A stretch of DNA of 8,529 bases, taken from Acidobacteriota bacterium. Lineage in GTDB: Bacteria; Acidobacteriota; Terriglobia; UBA7540. Below are positions 1-7,015 of this stretch, one piece after another. The stretch's first letter is position 1; each line of letters begins with the position of its first letter. The DNA lies in the NCBI GenBank assembly GCA_021828225.1, contig JAKASH010000096.1:1-8529 (forward strand), given 5' to 3'. The position numbers were made by a program, and so were the translations under genes. The notes beneath the pieces are model-generated. The model made no database searches. It was not told the origin of the DNA and was given only the letters and a program-made list of their open reading frames with translations.

Positions 1-13
1 CAGCCCCACAATT

Positions 14-29
14 CCGACCGGAAGGTCGG
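14..29. other. perfect tetraloop hairpin near window start
   Basis: CCGACC (14-19) and GGTCGG (24-29) are exact reverse complements around a GGAA loop, giving a 6-bp GC-rich stem. No T-tract follows on either strand, so it is not a classic intrinsic terminator. It may belong to the 3' end of a gene outside the window or to a dispersed intergenic palindrome. No other copy was noticed in this window. Confidence 0.4.
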
Positions 30-57
30 CGCTACGGCTGCCGGGCATTAGCTTGTC

Positions 58-86
58 TTGCTCCTGCCAGCGAGTTGCGGTACCAT
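58..86 (+). promoter_or_regulatory. weak sigma70-like promoter candidate for the moaA leader
   Basis: TTGCTC (58-63) and TACCAT (81-86) are separated by 17 bases. Matches to the consensus are only 3/6 and 4/6. The argument for it is position: a start about 7 bases after the -10 would fall near base 93, exactly where the structured leader RNA begins (94). Without that coincidence the boxes would not be convincing. Confidence 0.3.
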
Positions 87-93
87 AAGCTTG

Positions 94-198
94 TTCTCCG
101 AGCCTTTGGGAGCTACAGAGCATCCAACAATCCATGCCCCGAGGGCCGACAGGGTACGCGGAGAAATCCGGGTGCCTCCCGTATTTGGAAAGGGGAAC
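94..198 (+). promoter_or_regulatory. probable molybdenum-cofactor (Moco) riboswitch aptamer
   Basis: The leader of moaA folds into several long-range helices read directly from the sequence. TTCTCCG (94-100) pairs with CGGAGAA (159-165). Bases 102-110 pair with 138-146 as nine continuous pairs, two of them G-U. GCAT (120-123) pairs with ATGC (134-137), leaving 111-119 as a one-sided bulge. Short conserved-looking blocks follow: CTCCGAGCC (96-104), GAGGGCCGAC (141-150), GTGCCTCCCG (172-181) and GGAAAGGGG (187-195). From memory these resemble the Moco RNA motif (Rfam RF01055), which lies upstream of moaA and related genes in many bacteria and senses molybdenum cofactor. The gene directly downstream being moaA supports this strongly. 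The 3' boundary is approximate, and no covariance-model score was available. Confidence 0.68.
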
Positions 199-235
199 GG
201 GCCTACGCCGAATACGGGTAGGCGTTTCTGTTTTT
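174..235 (+). terminator. attenuator hairpin / riboswitch expression platform
   Basis: Two foldings compete for the same 3' arm. In one, bases 174-188 pair with 208-223 as fifteen pairs, with one G-U and one bulged T at 219. In the other, GCCTAC (201-206) pairs with GTAGGC (218-223), CCG (208-210) pairs with CGG (215-217) around an AATA loop, and GGAAC (194-198) extends the stem with GTTTC (224-228). A U-rich tract ending in TTTTT (231-235) follows both. The first fold consumes the GCCTCCC block that appears to belong to the aptamer, so ligand binding could choose between them. Premature termination about 78 bases before the moaA start codon is the likely output. Which state reads through cannot be settled by eye. 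Confidence 0.5.
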
Positions 236-273
236 GGGGTGCAATGCATCGGAACGATAATGTATCCGAGCAA

Positions 274-291
274 GCCGAAAGAGCCTTCGGC
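274..291 (+). promoter_or_regulatory. hairpin just upstream of the moaA ribosome-binding region
   Basis: GCCGAA (274-279) and TTCGGC (286-291) are exact inverted repeats with a 6-base AGAGCC loop. The stem ends 21 bases before the moaA ATG and 10 bases before the weak GGCGG Shine-Dalgarno-like sequence (302-306). It could influence translation initiation or merely space the leader. No T-tract follows, so it is not a terminator. Confidence 0.35.
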
Positions 292-312
292 AATTGATCC
301 TGGCGGAAACCC

Positions 313-1299
313 ATGCTCAAGGACAGCCACGGCCGCACCATTCACGACTTGAGAATTTCAGTGACGGACCGCTGTAACTTCCGGTGCGTCTACTGCAAGT
401 CCGCCGACCCGAAGAACTATTTTCCTCACCGTGACCTGCTGAGCTGGGATGAGTTTCTACGGCTGGCGCGCATCATGTCCGGACTCGGAATCCGGAAGGT
501 TCGCGTGACGGGCGGCGAGCCCCTGCTGAGGCCCGGCATCATTGATTTCCTGTCAGGTCTGAAACAGATCGAGGGCATCCACGACCTGGCCCTGACCACC
601 AACGGATACCTGCTGGCGGAGATGGCCGCGGACCTGGCGCGGGCGGGCGTGCGGCGCGTCAACGTGAGCATGGATTCCGCGCATCCGGACAAGTTTGCCG
701 CCATCACGCGCACTCCCGGTTCGTTTGAACGGGTGATGGAGGGCGTGGATGCCGCTGTGGATGCAGGTCTGGACCCCGTGAAAGTGAACGTGGTGCTGGT
801 CCGGGGATTCAACGAAGGCGAGATCGTGGGCTTTGCGGAGCTTGCGCGGAACAAGAACATCATCGTCCGGTTTATCGAATTCATGCCGCTCGATGCGGAC
901 CACGCGTGGGACCGGTCGCTGGTGGTCACGGCGCGCGAGATTTTTGACTCGATTAATCCTGTTTTCCCGCTGGCCGAGCTTCCTCGCCATCACGCAAGCG
1001 AGACGGCCCTGCGCTACCGGTTTAAGGACGGCAAAGGAGAAATCGGCGTGGTTGCCCCCGTTTCGATTCCATTTTGCGGGCAGTGCAGCCGCGTTCGTCT
1101 GACGGCCGATGGCAAGATTCGTACCTGCCTCTTCTCACTGGAGGAGTACGATGTGGCGGGCTTGCTCCGTAGCGAGGCAGAAGACTCGGCGATCGAGGAA
1201 TACATCCAATCCGTTGTCTACCACAAGGAGCCGGGACATCGGATCAATGAACCGGATTTCGTTCAGCCCTCGCGGACCATGGTATACATTGGGGGATGA
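313..1299 (+). CDS. moaA: GTP 3',8-cyclase MoaA
   Basis: MoaA is the radical SAM enzyme of the first step of molybdenum cofactor synthesis: it converts GTP to 3',8-cyclo-7,8-dihydro-GTP, which MoaC then turns into cyclic pyranopterin monophosphate. The 328-residue protein has the usual length. The radical SAM CX3CX2C motif is Cys21, Cys25, Cys28, and the SAM-binding GGEP is at 67-70. The second [4Fe-4S] site that binds GTP is CX2CX13C at Cys255, Cys258, Cys272. The chain ends in the Gly-Gly tail (327-328) that MoaA needs for activity. The ATG at 313 is used because the upstream in-frame ATG (244) runs into a stop, and the conserved HDLRISVTDRC start follows closely. No moaC, moaD, moaE or mog is in the window, so the rest of the pathway lies elsewhere. 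Its leader carries the Moco-riboswitch-like RNA, implying feedback control by the pathway product. Confidence 0.96.
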   Translation: MLKDSHGRTIHDLRISVTDRCNFRCVYCKSADPKNYFPHRDLLSWDEFLRLARIMSGLGIRKVRVTGGEPLLRPGIIDFLSGLKQIEGIHDLALTTNGYLLAEMAADLARAGVRRVNVSMDSAHPDKFAAITRTPGSFERVMEGVDAAVDAGLDPVKVNVVLVRGFNEGEIVGFAELARNKNIIVRFIEFMPLDADHAWDRSLVVTAREIFDSINPVFPLAELPRHHASETALRYRFKDGKGEIGVVAPVSIPFCGQCSRVRLTADGKIRTCLFSLEEYDVAGLLRSEAEDSAIEEYIQSVVYHKEPGHRINEPDFVQPSRTMVYIGG

Positions 1300-1456
1300 G
1301 CAAGGCTGGTGTCCCGGGGACGGCGTCCTGTGCATTGCGCGCCAGGCCGTCTGGGGGGTTGGAAATGAGCAACGCGCGCGAGTTCGCTTGGCATCCTATG
1401 CGTGCGCTCGCGCAGGGTGCATGCAGTGTTAAAATAAGACATTGACAGGGTCTAAC

Positions 1457-2551
1457 ATGGCGACAAGCATTTTAAGTCTTTTACCTGAAAATTACGTCGA
1501 ATTGTCTGAGCAGGAACTGGATGATCGCATTGCCCAGGCCAAGGCTCAACTGGGTTCACGGGTTGTCATCCTCGGACACCATTACCAGCGGGACGAAGTC
1601 GTTAAGTTTGCAGACTACCGCGGCGATTCCCTGAAGCTTTCCCGACTGGCGGCCAGCCGCAAGGAAGCGGAATACATTGTGTTTTGCGGCGTGCATTTTA
1701 TGGCCGAGAGTGCCGACATCCTGCGCGATGAGCACCAGGTGGTGATCCTGCCGGACTTGAACGCCGGCTGCTCGATGGCGGATATGGCCAGCATCGATCA
1801 GGTCGAGGTCTGCTGGGAAGAAATTTCCAGCAGGATGAAGGGTAAAATCGTGCCCGTCACCTACATCAATTCCACGGCGGCGATTAAAGCTTTTGTCGGC
1901 CGGCAGGGTGGTTCGGTCTGCACGTCCTCTAACGCGAGAAAGGTGATGGAGTGGGCCCTCAAGCGCGGCGAGAAGGGGCTATTCATTCCGGACGAACACC
2001 TGGGAAGAAACACCGCCTACCGCATGGGAATTCCTCTGAATGAAATGGCGGTCTGGGACCCGCATGAGGAATTGGGCGGACTGACGGAAGATGAGATCCA
2101 GCACGCGCGCGTGATTCTGTGGAAAGGGAACTGTTCCGTCCACCAGCGATTCCTGCCACAACACGTGGAGCGGACGCGGAAAGATTATCCGGGCATTCAA
2201 GTTATTGTCCACCCGGAGTGCCGCTGGGACGTTTGTGAACTGGCGGACGCGGTCGGGTCAACGGAGTTCATCATCAAAAAGATCGCGGAAGGCGGGCCGG
2301 GGAGCAAGTTTGCCGTGGGGACGGAAATTCATCTGGTCAAGCGGCTGGCCCAGGAGAATCCCGACCGGCTTGTGATCTCGCTGGATGATTGCGGCTGCCT
2401 GTGCAGCACGATGTACCGCATTTCGCCGCAACACCTGTGCTGGGTGCTGGAGAGCCTGGTGGCCGGGCAGGTGGTGAACCGGGTGCAGGTTGACGAGGAA
2501 ACCCGGCATTGGGCGCATCTGGCGCTGGACCGCATGCTGGAGATTGTGTGA
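1457..2551 (+). CDS. nadA: quinolinate synthase NadA (long form)
   Basis: NadA condenses iminoaspartate with dihydroxyacetone phosphate to quinolinate in de novo NAD synthesis, using a [4Fe-4S] cluster with one open iron site. From the ATG at 1457 the protein is 364 residues, matching the longer NadA type. Visible family segments are GHHYQRDEV (40-48), DYRGDSLKL (53-61), the first cluster cysteine in FCGVHFMAES (Cys77), the second in GNCSVHQRF (Cys226), HPECRWDV further on, and a DCGCLC group (Cys312, 314, 316) supplying the third. A TTG at 1442 would add five residues, but the ATG has AGGG six bases upstream, so 1457 is preferred. The 157-base gap after moaA holds no recognised gene and no convincing promoter pair. 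nadB and nadC are absent from the window, so the aspartate oxidase or dehydrogenase partner is elsewhere. Confidence 0.96.
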   Translation: MATSILSLLPENYVELSEQELDDRIAQAKAQLGSRVVILGHHYQRDEVVKFADYRGDSLKLSRLAASRKEAEYIVFCGVHFMAESADILRDEHQVVILPDLNAGCSMADMASIDQVEVCWEEISSRMKGKIVPVTYINSTAAIKAFVGRQGGSVCTSSNARKVMEWALKRGEKGLFIPDEHLGRNTAYRMGIPLNEMAVWDPHEELGGLTEDEIQHARVILWKGNCSVHQRFLPQHVERTRKDYPGIQVIVHPECRWDVCELADAVGSTEFIIKKIAEGGPGSKFAVGTEIHLVKRLAQENPDRLVISLDDCGCLCSTMYRISPQHLCWVLESLVAGQVVNRVQVDEETRHWAHLALDRMLEIV

Positions 2552-2662
2552 GGCCCGATCGGGTTGAGTCGCCCTTGAACTTCCGGCGGGGTGCCAGCAA
2601 TCATGAGGGAGCGAGGAGAAAATAAAGAATCCATCGCCGATTTCTTAGGTGCGCGCTTGGAT

Positions 2663-3121
2663 ATGATCACCATGGCAAGCAAGTATTTCAGCCGTCACGA
2701 GGCAGAACAACTTCTGCCCCTGATTAAAGAATTTCTCAAGGTGGCGCAGGAGCACAAGCAGACCGTGGATGCCGCGCAGGTTGAATTGACCAAGGCGGCG
2801 TCGCGAATCATGGTGCTGGGCGGATCCTGTCCGCCTTACTCGGACCTTGTTAAGAAGAAAACGGAACGCGATCAGGCTTCAGCGGAAATTGATGAAGCGA
2901 TCAGTAAAATTCAGGAAACGGGCTGCCTGGTCAAGGACATTGACGAAGGCCTGGTCGATTTTCCCAGCATGATTGAGGGCCAGGAAGCTTACCTCTGCTG
3001 GAAACTCGGCGAGCGCCGGATTGAATACTGGCACGGGCTGGAGGAAGGGTTTGCGGGGCGCAAGCGTATTGGCGGCGGCTCTTCTGAAGCTCCTCCTTCG
3101 GGTTCGTCGCGCGTTCAGTAG
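2663..3121 (+). CDS. DUF2203 family protein of unknown function
   Basis: This small protein (152 residues from the ATG at 2663) matches the DUF2203 pattern as I remember it. An N-terminal helix KYFSRHEAEQLLPLIKEFL opens the domain. A charged, Lys/Glu-rich helical stretch with coiled-coil character follows, then the signature block GLVDFPSMIEGQEAYLCWKL and RRIEYWHGLEEGFAGR. No catalytic residues, signal peptide or membrane segment is evident, so it is probably cytosolic. The last 15 or so residues (GGGSSEAPPSGSSRVQ) are low-complexity. The start is uncertain: GTG 2591, ATG 2603, ATG 2663 and ATG 2672 are all in frame, and none has a strong ribosome-binding site at ideal spacing. I chose 2663 because the conserved domain begins right after it. 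It lies between nadA and thiC on the same strand and is probably co-transcribed with thiC (49-base gap). The function is not known to me. Confidence 0.82.
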   Translation: MITMASKYFSRHEAEQLLPLIKEFLKVAQEHKQTVDAAQVELTKAASRIMVLGGSCPPYSDLVKKKTERDQASAEIDEAISKIQETGCLVKDIDEGLVDFPSMIEGQEAYLCWKLGERRIEYWHGLEEGFAGRKRIGGGSSEAPPSGSSRVQ

Positions 3122-3155
3122 AATACGATTTGTAGCGGGCGTTTTGATCCAATAG

Positions 3156-4565
<1,410 letters not shown>

Positions 4566-4775
4566 TCACGAGAGCCCATTTCTCGAAGTCTGTGTCTGAA
4601 TTATTGCGTCCGGGCATGGTTTCAGCCATGCCGCAAGCGAGCAGGCCGATCACACGACCCTCTCCCAATGGGAGAACGGAGACCACGAAGTCGTGGGGTG
4701 GGCGTGGGTTTCTTCTACATGTTTTGCGTCCAGATGGCCTGCAAGTCGTTTGTGCAGGCCACCTCGACTTAGTGC
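4566..4775. repeat. convergent intergenic region with five successive hairpins
   Basis: The 210 bases between convergent thiC and uppP hold five exact inverted repeats. They are CGAGA/TCTCG (4569-4573/4581-4585), GGCATGG/CCATGCC (4613-4619/4626-4632), TCTCCC/GGGAGA (4661-4666/4670-4675), CCACGA/TCGTGG (4683-4688/4691-4696) and TGGCCTGCA/TGCAGGCCA (4735-4743/4753-4761). TTGCGTCC also occurs twice (4604-4611 and 4724-4731). None of the stems is followed by a clear T-tract. No credible coding frame was recognised. It may be bidirectional termination by structure, degraded palindromic repeats, or an unrecognised small RNA. Confidence 0.5.
4734..4762 (-). terminator. strong hairpin downstream of uppP, terminator-like but without U-tract
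   Basis: The 9-bp perfect stem (4735-4743/4753-4761, 9-base loop) begins 14 bases past the uppP stop codon. Read on the minus strand, the stem can be lengthened outward through a G-U pair (4734 with 4762), whereas on the plus strand the same position is an A-C mismatch. That asymmetry favours a role in the uppP transcript. No run of T follows, so it may act as a 3'-end stabiliser or a Rho-assisted site and not as an intrinsic terminator. Confidence 0.35.
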
Positions 4776-5651
4776 CTACCATCCGTGCAGATAGAGCACC
4801 GCGACGACCACGGAAGCCGCCAGGCAGTAAATTCCAAACAGATACCAGCGTCCCTGTTCGAGCCAGCGTGACAGCCACTTGAGCGCCAGCAGGCCGGCGA
4901 AGAAGGCGCAGACCATGCCCAGCAGGCTGGGCGCCAGCGCCGCGGCCAGATTAAGGTGAATCCCGGCATGAGCGTCGGCGCGAATCAGCCGGTAAAGTTC
5001 GCGAGCGATCGCCAGGGGCGTGATGGCAACCACCATGGCGAAGCTGAAAGACTCAATCGGCATTCGGTCGCCATCGGTCAGGAGCCCTGCGGAAATGGTT
5101 GAGCCTGACCGTGAGAAGCCGCGAAAGGGAATGGCGAGGCCCTGCACCAGTCCCATCACGATGGCGTGAGGCCAGCCCACGCTGCGCGGCTCGGCATCCG
5201 ACTTGGCGGCGGGGTTACGCGCCTCGCGCAGCCCGGCCCAGAGGATCAGGATGCCGGCGGCCGCGAGTGCGGGAGCAATCCAGTTGAGTTTGTGAAACAG
5301 AGCCTCGATCACGGCGTGGTGATTTCCGTGGCTGAGGATGTGCTCGACCAGCAGAATCAGCGGAACTGCTACCACGCCGCTGAGAAACGAAGCCACAAAA
5401 ACCATGCGCGCAAAGCGGTAAAAAGCCGTCCACGACGAAAAGAAGGTGTCGACCCACTGCCGCCAGAAATACACGATTACCGCAAACATCGTCCCCGTAT
5501 GCAGCATGACCAGCAGCAAGGCGTTGGCCGGCGTGGACATGTTGATGTGGAGCAGTTCGGCGGTGACGATCACGTGGGCCGAACTGGAAACGGGCAGAAG
5601 TTCGGTCAGGCCTTGAACTGCTGCCAGGATTACGACATAAATCAATCGCAT
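4776..5651 (-). CDS. uppP: undecaprenyl-diphosphate phosphatase UppP (BacA)
   Basis: This integral membrane enzyme dephosphorylates undecaprenyl diphosphate to regenerate the lipid carrier for peptidoglycan and surface polysaccharides. Loss of it sensitises cells to bacitracin in other bacteria. The 291-residue protein is largely hydrophobic with several membrane helices. The first active-site segment is VQGLTELLPVSSSAH: the (E/Q)XXXE motif is Gln13 and Glu17, and His26 is the conserved histidine. The second is FRGFSRSGST (Ser180, Arg181), where most family members have PGXSRSG. The two segments, both opening with VQGL, show the internal inverted duplication of the family. A longer in-frame reading begins at TTG 5819, but its 56 extra residues are polar and arginine-rich. 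ATG 5651 has GAGGGA nine bases upstream and opens directly on the first membrane helix, so it is chosen. Confidence 0.95.
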   Translation of the reverse strand: MRLIYVVILAAVQGLTELLPVSSSAHVIVTAELLHINMSTPANALLLVMLHTGTMFAVIVYFWRQWVDTFFSSWTAFYRFARMVFVASFLSGVVAVPLILLVEHILSHGNHHAVIEALFHKLNWIAPALAAAGILILWAGLREARNPAAKSDAEPRSVGWPHAIVMGLVQGLAIPFRGFSRSGSTISAGLLTDGDRMPIESFSFAMVVAITPLAIARELYRLIRADAHAGIHLNLAAALAPSLLGMVCAFFAGLLALKWLSRWLEQGRWYLFGIYCLAASVVVAVLYLHGW

Positions 5652-5839
5652 CTGCGTTTGTCCCTCGTTGTCGTGTTGCGAAGGCGGATCGCCGGCCGGT
5701 TTGAGCGCCGGCGCCCGGTCTGACTTGAAGATCGGGGCCGCGATAGTCCGAGTGCGATCGCGTGCGAATCGACTTCGGGCGTTCGCACCTGCCTTTTCGC
5801 TTCGGTCTGAGCTCCCCAATCAGACAGATTATTCAGTAT

Positions 5840-5868
5840 TTCATAAGCCAGTTTGAATCGGGTAGCAA
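5840..5868 (-). promoter_or_regulatory. sigma70-like promoter candidate for uppP
   Basis: On the minus strand TTGCTA (5868-5863) and TATGAA (5845-5840) are spaced by 17 bases, each matching the consensus at 4 of 6 positions. The surrounding stretch is AT-richer than its neighbourhood. Transcription would start near 5833 and give a leader of about 180 bases before the uppP ATG. Confidence 0.35.
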
Positions 5869-5896
5869 AAAGCGGCTGCGCTGAATTTCAGGGCCG
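5867..5896 (-). terminator. weak terminator candidate after the PmtA-like methyltransferase
   Basis: On the minus strand CGGC (5896-5893) can pair with GCCG (5876-5873), enclosing an inner CTGAA/TTCAG stem (about 5891-5881). A TTTTT run follows at 5871-5867. The outer stem is only four pairs and the inner loop is one to three bases, so the structure is marginal. It lies about 75 bases past the methyltransferase stop codon and overlaps the proposed uppP -35 box. Confidence 0.28.
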
Positions 5897-5970
5897 AAAT
5901 GCGCCGATGGGGAAACTGGCGCCACGGGTGACCGCGTCACTGTGATTTGCAATTCTCTGTAAGGAAGGGA

Positions 5971-6711
5971 TCAGGCCTGCTCGCCGGCCAGCGAACCTGC
6001 TTTACAGTGGTTTCTGTTTGTGCGGACGCTGACCGCGTGTTCCTCATGCGATCTGCCGCGGCAGGTAAAGACCTGTGCGGGTGGCAAATTGCGCCAGATG
6101 GTGCGGCACTGGATGGAGTCGAAATACTCGCGGAGAAACGGCAGGGAGGAGTGCCGATAGATTCTTCCGTTTTCAAATCGCAGACCGTGCACGTACTGGT
6201 ACTGCGTGTACACGCTTCTTTCATCCATGAAGGGAGCGAGAACATCCTGCAGGACGCGCTGAAGGTGGTCCGGCATGAAGCGAAGCGACAAGGACGATAC
6301 CACGGCGTCCACGCGATCGTAACCGCGGCGGCGCAATTCGGGGCCCAGGTTTTCTGCGCGGGCGTTCACCAGCACCAGGCGGGGGTCCGGGAAACTTTTC
6401 TGCATATAGCTGATAAATTCCGGGTTGATTTCAAATGCCAGGAGAGTTGCCTGCGGTGGAAGGCTCTCCAGCAGCACCCGGGTAATGGCTCCCGTTCCCG
6501 CGCCGAGTTCAACCACGGTCCTGGCTTTGTCGAGAGGCAATCCCTCCAGCATGGCATGCGCAAGATACTTCGAGCTGGGAGCGACGGAGGCGATGCTTTG
6601 AAAGTCGCAGGCGGCTGCCAGGGCAAACGTCTTGAAGCTTCGGATTCCATTCATCGCCTCAGCCAGCGAGCTTTTGCACGCCTCAATATTCTTCATCATG
6701 ATTTCAATCAT
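5971..6711 (-). CDS. class I SAM methyltransferase, phospholipid N-methyltransferase (PmtA)-like
   Basis: The protein (246 residues from the ATG at 6711) is a SAM-dependent methyltransferase. Motif I is VVELGAGTGA (66-75), and the acidic SAM-ribose-binding residue is Glu94 in LAFEINPEF. The segment YDRVDAVVSSLSLR (131-144) takes the motif IV position. The N-terminal ASVAPSSKYLAHAM (41-54) and the late IWRNLPPAQVF (205-215) are typical of the bacterial PmtA-like group, related to rRNA adenine dimethylases. PmtA methylates phosphatidylethanolamine towards phosphatidylcholine at the membrane. That substrate is inferred, and a different lipid or small molecule is possible. About 27 residues after CRGR are polar, with Arg and His, and look like an unconserved tail, possibly from a late frameshift. 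A TTG at 6717 is an alternative start, but ATG 6711 has GAAGAG at suitable spacing. It lies upstream of uppP on the same strand, 319 bases away. Confidence 0.78.
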   Translation of the reverse strand: MIEIMMKNIEACKSSLAEAMNGIRSFKTFALAAACDFQSIASVAPSSKYLAHAMLEGLPLDKARTVVELGAGTGAITRVLLESLPPQATLLAFEINPEFISYMQKSFPDPRLVLVNARAENLGPELRRRGYDRVDAVVSSLSLRFMPDHLQRVLQDVLAPFMDERSVYTQYQYVHGLRFENGRIYRHSSLPFLREYFDSIQCRTIWRNLPPAQVFTCRGRSHEEHAVSVRTNRNHCKAGSLAGEQA

Positions 6712-6729
6712 ACTCAACTCTTCGCAAGA

Positions 6730-6757
6730 ATTTTGGAGCGGAAACCAGCTCGTTCAA
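6730..6757 (-). promoter_or_regulatory. sigma70-like promoter candidate for the PmtA-like gene
   Basis: On the minus strand TTGAAC (6757-6752) and CAAAAT (6735-6730) are spaced by 16 bases, each with 4 of 6 consensus matches. A start near 6723 would leave a leader of roughly a dozen bases including the GAAGAG ribosome-binding site, a compact and plausible arrangement. Confidence 0.35.
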
Positions 6758-6909
6758 GGTTCCTGTGGCACGATGGCATTCGTGTCTCTTGACTGGAATA
6801 TCATACCACTTGAAGCGCGTAATGTTTGCAATCCGGCCTCAGAAATCTTTGATGGTCTGCGGAAACCGTCGCACTCCGGTTGCCGGCTTCCAAACGCTGC
6901 GCAATGAAC

Positions 6910-6924
6910 TGTTAATATGTAACA
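6910..6924. promoter_or_regulatory. operator-like dyad TGTTA-N5-TAACA
   Basis: TGTTA (6910-6914) and TAACA (6920-6924) are perfect inverted repeats around a 5-base AT-rich centre, in a locally AT-rich patch within a GC-richer region. The 15-base symmetric layout resembles a dimeric regulator site. It lies near the middle of the divergent intergenic region, about 110 bases before the plus-strand gene. No regulator gene is adjacent, so the assignment is speculative. Confidence 0.3.
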
Positions 6925-7009
6925 CGTTTTGTGATGGTGCGTCCGAGTTCTTTTGTGTGGGCAAGGTTGTTTGCCGGGCTCCGTGGCGGCGGCCGCGCGA
7001 ATTCCATGA

Positions 7010-7015
7010 CATAAT
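7010..7015 (+). promoter_or_regulatory. possible -10 box for the UbiE-like methyltransferase
   Basis: CATAAT matches the -10 consensus at 5 of 6 positions and sits 22 bases before the ATG, in an AT-rich patch after a very GC-rich stretch. No acceptable -35 box is found at 16-18 bases upstream, so the promoter is doubtful or needs an activator. Confidence 0.25.

Larger units (their letters stand above)
5652..5970. other. 319-base non-coding region between uppP and the PmtA-like gene
   Basis: Both flanking genes read on the minus strand. The half nearer the methyltransferase holds a short GTGAC/GTCAC hairpin (5928-5932/5936-5940) and a weak terminator-like structure (5867-5896). A promoter candidate for uppP overlaps the latter. 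The half nearer uppP would be a leader of about 180 bases and contains the inverted repeat GTGCGAA/TTCGCAC (5762-5768/5782-5788) and GC-rich palindromic stretches around 5690-5715. The open frame through 5652-5819 is judged non-coding. I recognise no known riboswitch here. Confidence 0.5.

Noticed and set aside
48..341. 97-residue open frame on the minus strand across the moaA leader
   Set aside because: It overlaps the structured RNA region, has no recognisable domain and would run antisense to the moaA start. The openness comes from GC-rich composition.
1300..1456. Possible promoter or small gene between moaA and nadA
   Set aside because: TAAAAT (1430-1435) resembles a -10 box, but no -35 stands at suitable spacing. 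The weak 7-bp inverted repeat (1376-1382/1407-1413) has a 24-base loop. Nothing coding was recognised.
2554..2563. CCCGATCGGG palindrome right after the nadA stop
   Set aside because: It has no loop, so it cannot form a stable hairpin as written, and no T-tract follows. It could be a chance GC palindrome.
5652..5819. 56-residue N-terminal extension of UppP from a TTG codon
   Set aside because: It is arginine-rich and polar with no family match. The ATG at 5651 has a good ribosome-binding site and begins exactly at the conserved first helix.
5947..6792. 281-residue plus-strand open frame opposite the PmtA-like gene
   Set aside because: It mirrors a gene with clear methyltransferase motifs. 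Its own translation shows no domain and has the His/Arg/Gln-rich look of an antisense shadow.
6985..7006. Adjacent NotI-like and EcoRI-like sites that could suggest vector sequence
   Set aside because: The flanking sequence runs smoothly into a plausible leader of a bacterial gene with no vector-like context. Both sites can occur by chance in GC-rich DNA.
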